64,000 bases of DNA from JAJEEA01 sp965243615 (GCA_965243615.1 CBDEVO010000003.1:1984001-2048000); one strand, 5' to 3'; positions 54,167 to 63,665 are shown, counted from the first letter of the stretch. A program made the numbers and translations. Notes: generated from the letters alone by a model not told the origin.

Positions 54167-55648
54167 CTACCGCCCCTCGCCCCCGCCGAGATCCGTCAGC
54201 CGCCACAGGTGCGACCGGGTGCGGATGAACAGGTTGCCGCGGGAGATGGCCGGGGTCGACATCGCCACCTCCTCCAGCTCGTTGGTGCCGACGACGTTGA
54301 AGTCGTTCTCGGTGTCGATGACGTAGGTGACCCCCTCCTCGCTCAGCACGAAGACCTTGCCGTTGTAGGCCCACGGCGACGAGGTGAAGCCGCCAGTGCC
54401 GCGCGCGACGCGCCGCCGCACCTCGCGGTCGAGGACCTGGCGCTCGGTGTAGTAGAGCTCCTCGCCGGTCCGGGCGTCGTGCACGCTGTAGAAGCCGCGG
54501 TCGAGCAGGGTGAAGTAGTGGTCGCCGTAGACGAGCGGGGTCGGGTGGTAGGGGCCGGCCGTCTCGGCGTACCAGGCCACGTGGTCGTTGGAGGTCTCGC
54601 CGGCTTCCAGGCTGATGTCGCCCTCGGCCCCGGGCCGGATGGCGTAGACCGGCCGAACCACGTCGCCGACGTAGCCCGACATGACGTAGAGCAGCCCGTG
54701 GGCGCTGAACGGCTGCGGGATCGAGATGGAGTTCATCCCGCGGAACGACCAGATCTCGTTGCCGTCGAGGTCGTAGGCCCGCACGAGGTCGCTGCCGGTG
54801 GTGATGAGCTCGGTGCGCCCGTCGTGCTCCCAGACGAACGGGGTGGCCCAGTTCGTGCCCTCGTCGCGGTCGACCCGCCAGCGATCCGCCCCGGTCGCGG
54901 CGTCGAGGGCGACGACGAACGACTGCTCGTCGTTGTCGTTGACGATGAACAGCGTGTCGTCGTGGAGCGCCGGCGAGGCGGCCGGGCCCCAGCCGAGGCG
55001 CGTCTCGGCGGGGTCGAAGCGCCGCTCCCAGACGAGGGCGCCGCTCATGTCGAGGGCGAACACGCCGACGTTGCCGAAGTAGGCGTAGACGCGCTCGCCG
55101 TCGGTCACCGGGGTCGCCGACGCGAAGCTGTTCTTGAGGTGCCGGTCGAACTGCGGCGGACCCGCGTTGACCTCGGTGGTCCAGACGGCCTCGCCGGTCT
55201 CGAAGTCGATGGCCTGGACGAGCCAGTGGTGCACGTCCCGCTCCCGCTCCATCAGGTCGCCCGGCTGGGCGGCGGGGAACCGGCTGTCGGGCATCTCCTG
55301 GGGCGAGCCGTAGGGGAAGTACAGCCCCATGCGCGGCTCCTGGGTCTCGCCGTCGCTGACCACCGTGGTCAGGAAGATGCGGTCGCCCCAGATGACCGGC
55401 GACGACCAGCCGAGGCCGTCGATGGGGGTCTTCCACACGACGTTGTCGGTCGTGCTCCAGGTGAGGGGCAGCCGGTCGTCGTCCTCGGCGGTAGCGAGGG
55501 CGTCGGCGCCGCGGAACGCGGGCCAGTTCTCGTTCTCGGCGGCCAGGGTCGTGGTCGTGGCCAGCGCCGCCGCGAGGAGCGCCGCCGGAAGGGTCATGCC
55601 GGCGAGACGGGCCGGCCGGAGATGCCGTGTCGGAAATCGTAGAAACAT
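54167..55648 (-). CDS. Secreted PQQ-type beta-propeller protein
   Basis: A 493-aa protein with N-terminal signal (MTLPAALLAAALATTTTLAA after a short basic stretch). It begins the propeller with NWPAFRGADALATAEDDDRL, then repeated blades of the type LVQAIDFETGEAVWTTEV, VFALDMSGALVWERRFDPAE and VVALDAATGADRWRVDRDEG, as in BamB and quinoprotein dehydrogenases. The catalytic Asp/Asn set of PQQ alcohol dehydrogenases is not evident, so a binding or assembly role is equally possible. The predicted promoter lies right before the ATG (55657-55662). Confidence 0.88.
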   Translation of the reverse strand: MFLRFPTRHLRPARLAGMTLPAALLAAALATTTTLAAENENWPAFRGADALATAEDDDRLPLTWSTTDNVVWKTPIDGLGWSSPVIWGDRIFLTTVVSDGETQEPRMGLYFPYGSPQEMPDSRFPAAQPGDLMERERDVHHWLVQAIDFETGEAVWTTEVNAGPPQFDRHLKNSFASATPVTDGERVYAYFGNVGVFALDMSGALVWERRFDPAETRLGWGPAASPALHDDTLFIVNDNDEQSFVVALDAATGADRWRVDRDEGTNWATPFVWEHDGRTELITTGSDLVRAYDLDGNEIWSFRGMNSISIPQPFSAHGLLYVMSGYVGDVVRPVYAIRPGAEGDISLEAGETSNDHVAWYAETAGPYHPTPLVYGDHYFTLLDRGFYSVHDARTGEELYYTERQVLDREVRRRVARGTGGFTSSPWAYNGKVFVLSEEGVTYVIDTENDFNVVGTNELEEVAMSTPAISRGNLFIRTRSHLWRLTDLGGGEGR

Positions 55649-55656
55649 GGGGAGAG

Positions 55657-55662
55657 ATTATA
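55657..55662 (-). promoter_or_regulatory. Consensus -10 box (TATAAT) giving a leaderless start
   Basis: On the minus strand TATAAT is followed by CTCTCCCC and then the ATG at 55648, so transcription would begin at most two bases before the start codon. No Shine-Dalgarno is present. No TTGACA-like -35 was seen. Confidence 0.5.
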
Positions 55663-55744
55663 TGCGGCCCGCGCGGCGATGCGCCCCCGCGAACCTGAGA
55701 TACTACGAGGGTGCGCGGGTTCGGGTCAGCCGGGAGACAGAGTG

Positions 55745-56878
55745 ATGACGAAGCGAGCGAGAGCGATCGGTCGCCGGAAGGCGATGCGGGCGTTGGGGGC
55801 CGGTGCGGTCGGACTGGGGTTCGGCGGAGTCGGCAACCCGGCGCGCGCCCGTCGCCCGGCCGCGGGGCGCCAGCCTGCCTCCGGACCGACCTTTCCCGAC
55901 GGGGCGGTGGTGCGCACGCGGCTGGGCGACGTGTCTCCCGACGACCTCGGGGGCGGCGCGACCCTCTTCCACGAGCATCTCTCGTTCGCGTACAGCAGCC
56001 CGCCGCCCGAGCCCCGCGCCCCCGGCACGCCGCCGCCCCCGACACCCACCAACGACCAGATGGTCGATCTCGTCGTGGAAGAGCTGCAGATGGCCGCGTT
56101 CGACGGGGTGAGCTGCATCGTCGACGCGTCCATCGGCCCCCGCACGGAGCAGCAGCTCGAGAACCTCACCGCGATGGCGCGGCGGTCGGGCGTGCACGTC
56201 GTGCTCGGCGGCAGCTACTTCCTGCTCCGGTCCTATCCGGAGGAGATCGTCGGGCTGCCCGAGGAGGCGATCGCGGCCCGGCTCGTCGCGCAGGCCGGCC
56301 GCGAGGGCTGGGGGGCGCTGGGCGAGGTCGGCACCTCGTTCCCCGAGATGCACGACGAGGAGCGGAAGATGCTGCGCGCGGTGAGCCGGGCCCACCGCGA
56401 GACGGGGCTCCCCATCTTCACGCACGTGCCGCACGAGAGCTGCCCCTCGTGCGCCATCGAGCAGCTCGACATCTACGAGGCGCAGGGGGTCGACCTCGCC
56501 CACCTGTGCATCGGACACCAGTCGACGATCAAGCGCTCGGACGATCCGGGGTGGGAGACCCACCGGGAGATCGCCCGCCGGGGGGCGTTCATCGGGTTCG
56601 ACACCGTCGGCCACCGCATGAGCGCGTCGTTCATCCCCGAGAGCGAGAAGGTCGACATGGTGCTGAGCGCGCTCGACGCGGGGTTCGAGGACCACGTCCT
56701 GCTGTCGTCCGACTTCGCCAACACCACCCAGCTCAAGGCCAACTGGGGGAACGGGTTCTCGACCGTGCTCGTGCAGTTCGTGCCGAAGCTGCGCTATCGC
56801 GGCGTGCCGGAGGACATCGTCCGGAAAATCCTGGTCGACAACCCGCGCCGGTGGCTGGCCCACCGGCCCGCAGCCTGA
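55745..56878 (+). CDS. Exported phosphotriesterase-family metal hydrolase (Glu-bridged variant)
   Basis: A 377-aa protein with a Tat-like N-terminus (IGRRKAMRALGAGAVGLGFG). Metal ligands: His76-Glu-His78 (LFHEHLS), His in FTHVPHES, His in CIGHQS and Asp in LLSSDFAN. The position of the carboxylated Lys that bridges the metals in phosphotriesterase is Glu194 (GALGEVGTS), as in other PTE-homology proteins. The natural substrate is therefore more likely a lactone or carbonyl ester than an organophosphate. It starts divergently from the quinoprotein-like gene. Confidence 0.86.
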   Translation: MTKRARAIGRRKAMRALGAGAVGLGFGGVGNPARARRPAAGRQPASGPTFPDGAVVRTRLGDVSPDDLGGGATLFHEHLSFAYSSPPPEPRAPGTPPPPTPTNDQMVDLVVEELQMAAFDGVSCIVDASIGPRTEQQLENLTAMARRSGVHVVLGGSYFLLRSYPEEIVGLPEEAIAARLVAQAGREGWGALGEVGTSFPEMHDEERKMLRAVSRAHRETGLPIFTHVPHESCPSCAIEQLDIYEAQGVDLAHLCIGHQSTIKRSDDPGWETHREIARRGAFIGFDTVGHRMSASFIPESEKVDMVLSALDAGFEDHVLLSSDFANTTQLKANWGNGFSTVLVQFVPKLRYRGVPEDIVRKILVDNPRRWLAHRPAA

Positions 56879-57019
56879 TGCGATAATGTACAGTTCGCGG
56901 CGGCCGGCGGCGCCGTCCACCGGCGGGTGGAGGACGGTGGCCCGGCTGCCCGCGTGGGAAACGTCGAGTCAGCGAGCCGCCGGATGAAGCCGCCGGCCGT
57001 CAAAGTCCACGGAGAGTCC

Positions 57020-58264
57020 ATGAAAGCCCTCGAGGGAGTACGTGTTCTGGACATGACGCATGTCCAGTCGGGACCGACCTGCACCCAGTTGCTCGCCTGG
57101 TTCGGCGCCGACGTCATCAAGGTCGAGCGCCCGGGCAAGGGGGACGCGACGCGGGGTCAGTTGCGCGACATACCCGACGTCGACAGCCTGTACTTCACGA
57201 TGCTGAACCACAACAAGCGCAGCGTCACCCTCAACACCAAGAGCGAGAGCGGGAAGGCCCTCTTCACGCGCCTGCTCCAGAGCTGCGACGTCCTCGCCGA
57301 GAACTTCGCGCCCGGCGCGCTCGACCGGATGGGGTTCTCCTGGGAGCGCATCCAGGAGATCAACCCGCGCATCGTCTACGCCTCGGTCAAGGGCTTCGGG
57401 CCGGGGCCCTACGAGGACTGCAAGGTCTACGAGAACGTCGCCCAGTGCGCGGGCGGCGGGGCCAGCACGACCGGGTTCCCCGAGGGGCCGCCGGTCGTCT
57501 CGGGCGCGCAGATCGGCGACTCGGGCACCGGCCTGCACCTCGCGCTGGGCATCGTGACCGCCCTCTTCCAGCGCGAGAAGACGGGGCGCGGCCAGCGGGT
57601 CGAGTGCGCCATGCAGGACGGCGTGCTCAACCTGTGCCGGGTGAAGCTGCGCGACCAGCAGCGCCTGACGCACGGGCCGCTGAAGGAGTACCCGCAGTAT
57701 CCCCACGGCACCTTCGGAGCCGCGACCCCGCGGGCCGGCAACGCCTCGGGGGGCGGCCAGCCCGGCTGGATCGTCAAGTGCAAGGGGTGGGAGACCGACC
57801 CCGACGCCTACATCTACGTCATCGCGCAGGCGGCCGCCTTCGACGGGCTCGCCCGGGTGATCGGGCACGAGGACTGGCTGACGGATCCGGATTGGAACAC
57901 CCCCGAGGCCCGGCTGCCGAAGATCGACCGGATGTTCGACGAGATCGAGAAGTGGACGCAGACCCTGACCAAGTTCGAGGTCATGGAGGTGCTGAATCCG
58001 CTGAACGTGCCGTGCGGGCCGGTGCTGTCGATGAAGGAGCTGTCGGAGGAGCCGTCGTTGCGGGCGACGGGGACGGTGGTCGAGGTCGACCATCCCGAGC
58101 GCGGGCCGTACCTCACCGTGGGAAACCCCATCAAGCTGTCGGACTCGCCGGCCGCCGTCAAGCGGTCGCCGCTGCTGGGCGAGCACACCGACGAGGTGCT
58201 GCGCGAGGTGCTGGGGATGGACGACGCGGCGATCGCCCAGGCCCGGGCCGACAGGGCGGTGTAG
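57020..58264 (+). CDS. frc: Formyl-CoA:oxalate CoA-transferase
   Basis: A 414-aa class III CoA-transferase. The sequence follows FRC closely: VLDMTHVQSGPTCTQLLAWF, VENVAQCAGG-type block (VYENVAQCAGGGASTTGF), GAQIGDSGTGLHLALGI with the catalytic Asp167, KLRDQQRLTHGPLKEYPQYP and the glycine loop NASGGGQPGW. It moves CoA from formyl-CoA to oxalate; the product is normally decarboxylated by oxalyl-CoA decarboxylase (oxc), which is not in this window. GGAGA precedes ATG 57020. GATAAT at 56882-56887 may be a -10 box. Confidence 0.95.
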   Translation: MKALEGVRVLDMTHVQSGPTCTQLLAWFGADVIKVERPGKGDATRGQLRDIPDVDSLYFTMLNHNKRSVTLNTKSESGKALFTRLLQSCDVLAENFAPGALDRMGFSWERIQEINPRIVYASVKGFGPGPYEDCKVYENVAQCAGGGASTTGFPEGPPVVSGAQIGDSGTGLHLALGIVTALFQREKTGRGQRVECAMQDGVLNLCRVKLRDQQRLTHGPLKEYPQYPHGTFGAATPRAGNASGGGQPGWIVKCKGWETDPDAYIYVIAQAAAFDGLARVIGHEDWLTDPDWNTPEARLPKIDRMFDEIEKWTQTLTKFEVMEVLNPLNVPCGPVLSMKELSEEPSLRATGTVVEVDHPERGPYLTVGNPIKLSDSPAAVKRSPLLGEHTDEVLREVLGMDDAAIAQARADRAV

Positions 58265-58426
58265 GACTCGGAAACCACGGGCACCCTGACAGGGGCAGAT
58301 CCGGACCGTAAGCGCTGTCGAGCGATGGCCGTGGGCGGTGCTGAGACCGTCGGGTGACGGCGCGTTGGAGCCAGGATCCCGGACCCGGTTCGTGGCGCTC
58401 CGGGCAGCGTACACGCAAGGAGAGAC

Positions 58427-59431
58427 ATGAAGGTCTGCGTAGTCGGAGCGGGAGCCATCGGCGGTTACATGGCGGTGCGGCTGGCTCACGCGGGTCACAC
58501 GGTGTCGGCGATCGCGCGCGGTCCCCATCTCGCCGCCATCCGGGCGAACGGGCTGAAGCTGATCGAGGGTGACCAGGAGCTCGTGGCGACGAACCTGACC
58601 GCCACCGACCGCGTCGCCGAGCCGGGGCCGCAGGACGTGGTGCTCCTGGCCCTGAAGGCGCACCAGATAGTCCCCGTCGTCGACGACCTGCCGGCCCTCT
58701 TCGGTCCCGACGCCGTCATCGTCACCCTGCAGAACGGCATCCCCTGGTGGTACTTCCAGCAGGTCGACGGCGACTACGCGGGCCGAATCGTCGAGACGGT
58801 GGACCCCGGCGGCGTGCTGTTCCGGGCGATCGACCCGGGGCGGGTCATCGGCTGCATCGCCTATCCGGCGGCCGAGATCGCCGAGCCGGGCGTCATCCGC
58901 CACATCGAGGGCAACCGCTTCCCGGTGGGCGAGCTCGACGGCCGCGACTCGGACCGGGTGCGCATGATTTCCGGCCTGTTCGCGGAGGCCGGCTTCAAGT
59001 CGCGCGTCCTCGACGACATCCGGTCGGAGATCTGGCTGAAGCTGTGGGGCAACCTGACCTTCAATCCCATCAGCGCCCTCACCCACTCGACGCTGGTGGA
59101 CATCTGCCAGTTCCCCCTGACCCGGGGCCTCGCCGCCGCCATGATGACCGAGGCGCAGCAGGTGGCGGAGCGGCTCGGCGCCCACTTCCGCGTTCCGATG
59201 GAGCGCCGCATCGCGGGGGCCGAGAGCGTCGGCAAGCACAAGACGTCGATGCTGCAGGACGTGGAGGCGGGCAAGCCCCTCGAGGTCGACGGGATGCTCG
59301 GCGTCGTCGTCGAGCTCGCCGAGATGACCGGGGTCGAGGTGCCGACCCTGCGCGCCCTCCACGCCTGCGTCAGCCTGCTGAACCGGACGATTCAGGACGA
59401 GGGCGTGCGCATCAAGGGCGCGCCGAAGTAG
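58427..59431 (+). CDS. Ketopantoate reductase (ApbA/PanE)-family dehydrogenase
   Basis: A 334-aa NAD(P)-dependent reductase: MKVCVVGAGAIGGYMAVRLA is the dinucleotide-binding start, LALKAHQ and TLQNGIPW the central motifs, and EIWLKLWGNLTFNPISAL the catalytic Lys region. AAGGAG lies 5 bases before the ATG. Position after frc and the divergence from canonical PanE (e.g. PWWYFQQVDG) suggest a 2-keto acid or oxalate-related substrate rather than pantoate biosynthesis; this is inference. Confidence 0.9.
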   Translation: MKVCVVGAGAIGGYMAVRLAHAGHTVSAIARGPHLAAIRANGLKLIEGDQELVATNLTATDRVAEPGPQDVVLLALKAHQIVPVVDDLPALFGPDAVIVTLQNGIPWWYFQQVDGDYAGRIVETVDPGGVLFRAIDPGRVIGCIAYPAAEIAEPGVIRHIEGNRFPVGELDGRDSDRVRMISGLFAEAGFKSRVLDDIRSEIWLKLWGNLTFNPISALTHSTLVDICQFPLTRGLAAAMMTEAQQVAERLGAHFRVPMERRIAGAESVGKHKTSMLQDVEAGKPLEVDGMLGVVVELAEMTGVEVPTLRALHACVSLLNRTIQDEGVRIKGAPK

Positions 59432-59451
59432 CCGGGCAGGAGACCGTGCGC

Positions 59452-60186
59452 ATGCGATTGACGCTGGTTCTCGTGGGGCTGTTCCTGGTTGGCGCCGCCG
59501 GGGCGGGGGAGGCCCAGGAGAACCGGGTCACCGTCTGGGACGGCGTCTACACCGCCGGGCAGGCGGAGCGCGGCGAAGCGGTGTACAAGAGCCACTGCCT
59601 CAGTTGCCACCAGGCTGATTTCAGCGGCACCGAGGAGGCCAGCGCCCTCTCCGGCGACGCGTTCATGGAGTCGTGGCGCGAGGACACCGTCGGCAACCTC
59701 TACACCCGCACCCGGAACCTGATGCCGTTCGACGAGCCGGCCAGCCTGAGCGACGACGCCTATCTCGACAGCGTCGCCTATCTCCTGCAGGTCAACGGGT
59801 TTCCCGCCGGCTCCCGCGAGTTGACGGCGGCCGTGGCGGCCGACGTGCGCATCGAGGCCGAGGACGGCCCCGGCGACGTGCCGAGCTTCGCCCTGGTGAG
59901 CGTGGTCGGTTGCCTGGCGCGAGGGGACGGCGCCGACTGGGTGCTGACCCGGGCAACCCGCGCGGTTCGCACCACGGACCCTTCCGAGTCGAGTGCCGAG
60001 GCGCTGGCCGCCCTCGCCGGTCAGCCCCTCGGGACCCGGGCGTTCGAACTGATGGCCGTCTATCCCGACCCCGCCGCCCACGCCGGCCACCGCATGGAAG
60101 CGAAGGGATTCCTCATTCGGTCCCCGGACGGGGACCGCGTCAACGTCAGCACCCTCGGGATGGTCGAGGAGGCGTGCGGTCCCTGA
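59452..60186 (+). CDS. Exported c-type cytochrome
   Basis: A 244-aa protein with signal peptide (MRLTLVLVGLFLVGAAGAGE). Heme motif Cys49-Leu-Ser-Cys52-His53 (YKSHCLSCHQADFSG) and probable axial Met in NLMPFDEPASLSDD, giving a cytochrome-c fold over about 35-125. The C-terminal half (about 130-244) is a separate domain of unknown type (VVGCLARGDGADWVLTRATR...). AGGAG is 9 bases from ATG 59452; GTG 59446 is an alternative. It follows the dehydrogenase with a 20-bp gap and may share its transcript. Confidence 0.87.
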   Translation: MRLTLVLVGLFLVGAAGAGEAQENRVTVWDGVYTAGQAERGEAVYKSHCLSCHQADFSGTEEASALSGDAFMESWREDTVGNLYTRTRNLMPFDEPASLSDDAYLDSVAYLLQVNGFPAGSRELTAAVAADVRIEAEDGPGDVPSFALVSVVGCLARGDGADWVLTRATRAVRTTDPSESSAEALAALAGQPLGTRAFELMAVYPDPAAHAGHRMEAKGFLIRSPDGDRVNVSTLGMVEEACGP

Positions 60187-60263
60187 TTCCCGTCGGCGGC
60201 GCACTCTCGGGGGGACAGGTGAGCTTGCAGCAGCGCGTCGCGTGACGCGGCAGGGGCCGCAGG

Positions 60264-60294
60264 TTGTCTCAAGGTGAATAGAATCGTATTCTAT
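60264..60294 (+). promoter_or_regulatory. Predicted promoter and palindromic operator of the vapBC pair, leaderless
   Basis: TTGTCT (60264-60269), a 17-bp spacer and TATTCT (60287-60292) place the transcription start at about 60299, one base before the ATG at 60300. The palindrome ATAGAAT-CGT-ATTCTAT (60278-60294) overlaps the -10 box and fits an operator for the ribbon-helix-helix antitoxin. There is no ribosome site. Confidence 0.6.
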
Positions 60295-60299
60295 CCGTC

Positions 60300-60554
60300 A
60301 TGAGCACCACCGTGCATTTGCCCGCGGACTTGCTGGCTTCGGTCGATCGGCGCGCGCGCGAGCTCGACATGAGCCGGAACCGCTACGTCGTTCGCGCGCT
60401 GGAGCGGGCGCTGGCCACCGAGACCGAATGGAGCACGACGTTCGTGGCCGAGCTGGCGGCGGCCAGGGACGATGACGACGGACGGCGCGAGCTGGAGGAG
60501 CTGAGGGCTGCCGTGGCGGCGGCTCGGACGCGAAAGGGGCCGCCGCCGTTGTGA
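60300..60554 (+). CDS. vapB: Ribbon-helix-helix antitoxin
   Basis: An 84-aa protein, MSTTVHLPADLLASVDRRAR then ELDMSRNRYVVRALERALA, the CopG/ribbon-helix-helix fold, with an acidic toxin-binding tail (FVAELAAARDDDDG). It ends overlapping the toxin start (GTGA). A decayed copy of its C-terminus with the toxin start lies at 63794-63879. Self-repression through the palindrome at 60278-60294 is expected. Confidence 0.88.
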   Translation: MSTTVHLPADLLASVDRRARELDMSRNRYVVRALERALATETEWSTTFVAELAAARDDDDGRRELEELRAAVAAARTRKGPPPL

Positions 60555-60985
60555 AGTACGTGCTGGACACGAACACGCTGTCGTTCGCCATGGCCGGAGA
60601 TCCAGCCGTCTGCGAACGGCTGCTGTCGCAGGCGCGAACCGACGTGCTGCTGCCGCAGCCGGTCGTCTCCGAGATCGAGTACGGCTTGGCGCGGTTGCGC
60701 AAGTCGAAGAAGCGGGACCGGCTGCTCAGGCGATTTCGCACGTTCCTCGAGGAGATGCCGAGGGCGCAGTGGACCGACGCGGTCAGCCTCGCGTTCGGCG
60801 TGGTCAAGGCCGAACTCGAGCGTCGGGGGACTCGGATCGAGGACTTCGATGTCGCTATCGCCGCCCACGCGGTGGCGCTCGACGCGACCCTGGTCAGCGA
60901 CAACGTCGCTCACATGGGCCGCATTCCAGGCCTTCGAATCGAGAACTGGCGCGCGAATCGGCCCGAGCCGGCCGCGTCGCAATAA
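60551..60985 (+). CDS. vapC: PIN-domain toxin VapC
   Basis: A 144-aa ribonuclease toxin. GTG start in the GTGA overlap. Acidic positions: Asp6 (YVLDTNTLSF), Glu in VSEIEYGLARL, Asp in IEDFDVAIAAHA and Asp in LVSDNVAHM, the complete VapC set. Usual length. Convergent with the ADOP permease gene, about 90 bp apart. Confidence 0.92.
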   Translation: MKYVLDTNTLSFAMAGDPAVCERLLSQARTDVLLPQPVVSEIEYGLARLRKSKKRDRLLRRFRTFLEEMPRAQWTDAVSLAFGVVKAELERRGTRIEDFDVAIAAHAVALDATLVSDNVAHMGRIPGLRIENWRANRPEPAASQ

Positions 60986-61072
60986 CGTCCGGGACGTCCA
61001 TGCCGGGCGGGCGTCCTGCGATGGAGCCGAGCACGCGACACTTCATGTCGCCGCCGGAACGACCCGGCGCGG

Positions 61073-63541
61073 CTAGCCCCGGCGCAGGGCGAGCAGCGGG
61101 TCGACCCGGCTGGCGCGGCGGGCCGGCACCGCGACCGCGGCCAGGGCCACGGCGGCGAGCACGAGCGGCACGGTGACGAACGTGGCCGGGTCGGACGTCT
61201 CGACCCCGAAGAGGAAGCTGGCGAGGAGTCGGGTCAGCCCCGTGGCGGAGGCGACGCCGATGACGACGCCGGCCGCGACCAGCCGCATCCCCTGCAGCAC
61301 GACCATTCTCCAGACGTGCGCGGTCTCGGCCCCGAGGGCCAGGCGGACGCCGATCTCCTGCGTCCGCTGCTCGACCGAGTACGCCATCAGGCCGTAGACG
61401 CCGATGGCGGCGAGCAGCAGCGCCGCCGCGCCGAACACCGTCATCAGCAGCATGTTGAACCGCTGCCGCGCGGTGGACCGCGACACCACCTCGTCCATGG
61501 TCCGGACGTCCGAGACGGGCAGGCCGGTGGCCAGCCGCAACTCCTCCTGAATCTGCCGGCCGAGCGCGCCTGGGCCGGTCCGCGTCCGGACCGTCCAGCC
61601 CATCGGCGCGATCTCGAGGGCGAGCGCGCTCACCGCGTCCGGCAACTGCGCCTGCGGCACGTACATCCGGGGCTGCGGGTCGGTGTCGAGTCCCGCGTCG
61701 CGCACGTCGGCCACCACCCCGACGATCTGCCGTTCGGGCTCGTCGGCGAACTGCTGCATGACGCCCCGGCCGATCACGAGCCGGCCGGTGAGGGGGTCGC
61801 CGTCGGGCCAGTAGCGCTCCGCCATCGTCTCGTTGATGACGACGACCGGGGGCGTCCCCCCGACATCGCGATCCGTGAAGACCCGCCCGCGCCGGAGGGG
61901 GATGCGGAACACCTCGAAGAAACCGTCCGACACTGTCACCCAGCCGCCCCCGCCGTGGAACGGCCCGTCCTCGAGCGGCCGCCCGGAGATGACGAACGGC
62001 AGCCCGAACCCGCCCTCCAGCGGCACGCAGCACGTGGCCGCGGCATGCTCGACGCCCGGCACCGCGCGCAGGCGGTCGACCCCGGTGCGCAGAACCTGCT
62101 CGACGCCGGCGGCGGTCTCGAAGCGCGGTCCCGTCAGCGACGTCCGCATCGTGAGCACGTTGCCGGCGTCGAAGCCGGGGTCGACGGCGTTCAGGGCGAT
62201 GGAGGTGCGGATCAGCAGCGCCGACCCGATCAGCAGGATCAACGCCAGCGCGACCTCGCCGACGACGAGGACCGCGCGCGTGCGGTTCTGGCGGAAGCCC
62301 GTGCCGGTGCGCCCGCCGCCCTCCTTGAGGGTCCCGCCGAGGTCGGTGCGCGACCCCTGCAGCGCCGGGATCAGCCCGAACAGCACCCCCGTCCCCACCG
62401 ACACCGCGACCGCGAACAGCAGCACGCGCCAGTCGACGGCGACGAGCGCGCCGTCGGGGCCGATGCGCGGCAGCCCGACAGTGCTCACCGACAGCAGGGC
62501 CCGGACGCCGGCGACGCCGGCGGCGAGCCCCAGCGCGCCGCCGACGACCGACAGCACGACGCTCTCGGTCAGCAGCTGCCGGACGAGGCGCCCGCGCCCG
62601 GCGCCGAGGGCGGTGCGGAGCGCAATCTCCCGCTTCCGGCCGACCGCCCGCACGAGCAGCAGGTTGGCGACGTTGGCGCAGGCGATGAGCAGCACGAGGC
62701 CGACGGCGCCGAGGAGCACCAGCAGCAGGGGTCGGGCGTTCCGGACCAGCATCTCCCGGATCGGCTCCGCGCCGAAGGCGGCCTCCCCATCGGGGAACAC
62801 CTCGGGGAAGCGCTCGCGGTAGGCGCCGGTCGCCTGCTCCAGCGCCGCCTGCGCCTGCGCCAGCGAGACGCCGGGCCTCAGCCGGCCCGCGACGGTGAAG
62901 TAGTGGCCCTGGTCGGTGGCGTTGGGGTCGAGCTGGAACGGGGTCCAGACGTCGGGGGCGGCTCCGCCGAAGTCGCTGAAGTCGAAGCCCTCGCTCACCA
63001 CGCCGACGACGACGTGCGGCTCCCCGCTCAAGGAGAGGCTGCGGCCGATGAGCGCCGGATCGCGATCGAAGCGGCGCTCCCACAGGCGCTCGCCGACGAG
63101 CGCCACCTTCGGCCCGTTGGGCAGGTCCTCCTCTGGCGTGAAGGCGCGTCCGGAGACGACGGCGGCGCCGAAGAGCCGGAAGTAGTCGGCCGACACCTGG
63201 GCCCAGCGCAACTGCTCGGGCACGTCGCCGCCGGTGTCGTTGATGCGGCCGCCCCGGAAGGCGGATACGTCCTGCAGCACGTCGTCCTGCGCCCGCCAGT
63301 ACGCGAACTTCGCCGGGGACCCGCCTTGGTTGCGGCCCTGCGGAGACACCACCTGCAGCCACACGATGCGATCGGGCTCGGGGAACGGCGCCGGCTTCAG
63401 CAGGACCGTGTTGACGATGGAGAAGACCGCGGTGGCCGCCCCGATGCCCAGGGCCAGCGCCGCGACGGCGGCGAGGGTGAAGCCGGGGCTGCGGGCGAGC
63501 CCGCGGACGGTGTGCCGGAGATCCTGCAGAAGTGTGTCCAT
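61073..63541 (-). CDS. MacB/FtsX-type ABC permease, acidobacterial duplicated orphan permease (ADOP)
   Basis: An 822-aa membrane protein with the ADOP plan: N-terminal helix (SPGFTLAAVAALALGIGAAT), periplasmic MacB core domain (about 45-240), three FtsX helices (about 275-380), a second helix-plus-core unit (from about 425, ALILLIGSALLIRTSIALNA), and three final helices (about 690-810) ending SRVDPLLALRRG. No ATPase is adjacent, which is usual for this family, where numbers of orphan permeases are high. The function is unknown; export or envelope lipoprotein-type work is inferred from MacB. Confidence 0.93.
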   Translation of the reverse strand: MDTLLQDLRHTVRGLARSPGFTLAAVAALALGIGAATAVFSIVNTVLLKPAPFPEPDRIVWLQVVSPQGRNQGGSPAKFAYWRAQDDVLQDVSAFRGGRINDTGGDVPEQLRWAQVSADYFRLFGAAVVSGRAFTPEEDLPNGPKVALVGERLWERRFDRDPALIGRSLSLSGEPHVVVGVVSEGFDFSDFGGAAPDVWTPFQLDPNATDQGHYFTVAGRLRPGVSLAQAQAALEQATGAYRERFPEVFPDGEAAFGAEPIREMLVRNARPLLLVLLGAVGLVLLIACANVANLLLVRAVGRKREIALRTALGAGRGRLVRQLLTESVVLSVVGGALGLAAGVAGVRALLSVSTVGLPRIGPDGALVAVDWRVLLFAVAVSVGTGVLFGLIPALQGSRTDLGGTLKEGGGRTGTGFRQNRTRAVLVVGEVALALILLIGSALLIRTSIALNAVDPGFDAGNVLTMRTSLTGPRFETAAGVEQVLRTGVDRLRAVPGVEHAAATCCVPLEGGFGLPFVISGRPLEDGPFHGGGGWVTVSDGFFEVFRIPLRRGRVFTDRDVGGTPPVVVINETMAERYWPDGDPLTGRLVIGRGVMQQFADEPERQIVGVVADVRDAGLDTDPQPRMYVPQAQLPDAVSALALEIAPMGWTVRTRTGPGALGRQIQEELRLATGLPVSDVRTMDEVVSRSTARQRFNMLLMTVFGAAALLLAAIGVYGLMAYSVEQRTQEIGVRLALGAETAHVWRMVVLQGMRLVAAGVVIGVASATGLTRLLASFLFGVETSDPATFVTVPLVLAAVALAAVAVPARRASRVDPLLALRRG

Positions 63542-63665
63542 GCCCTGGCGCCTCGTGTCGAGTGGCGGCGGTCGTCCTCCTGAGCGAGGGGACGCCTTAC
63601 AGGACTAGGACGATGCCGCCGCTTCGAGAGTTCGGGCGCAGGCTTGAGGGAGAGCCGGTTTGGAC

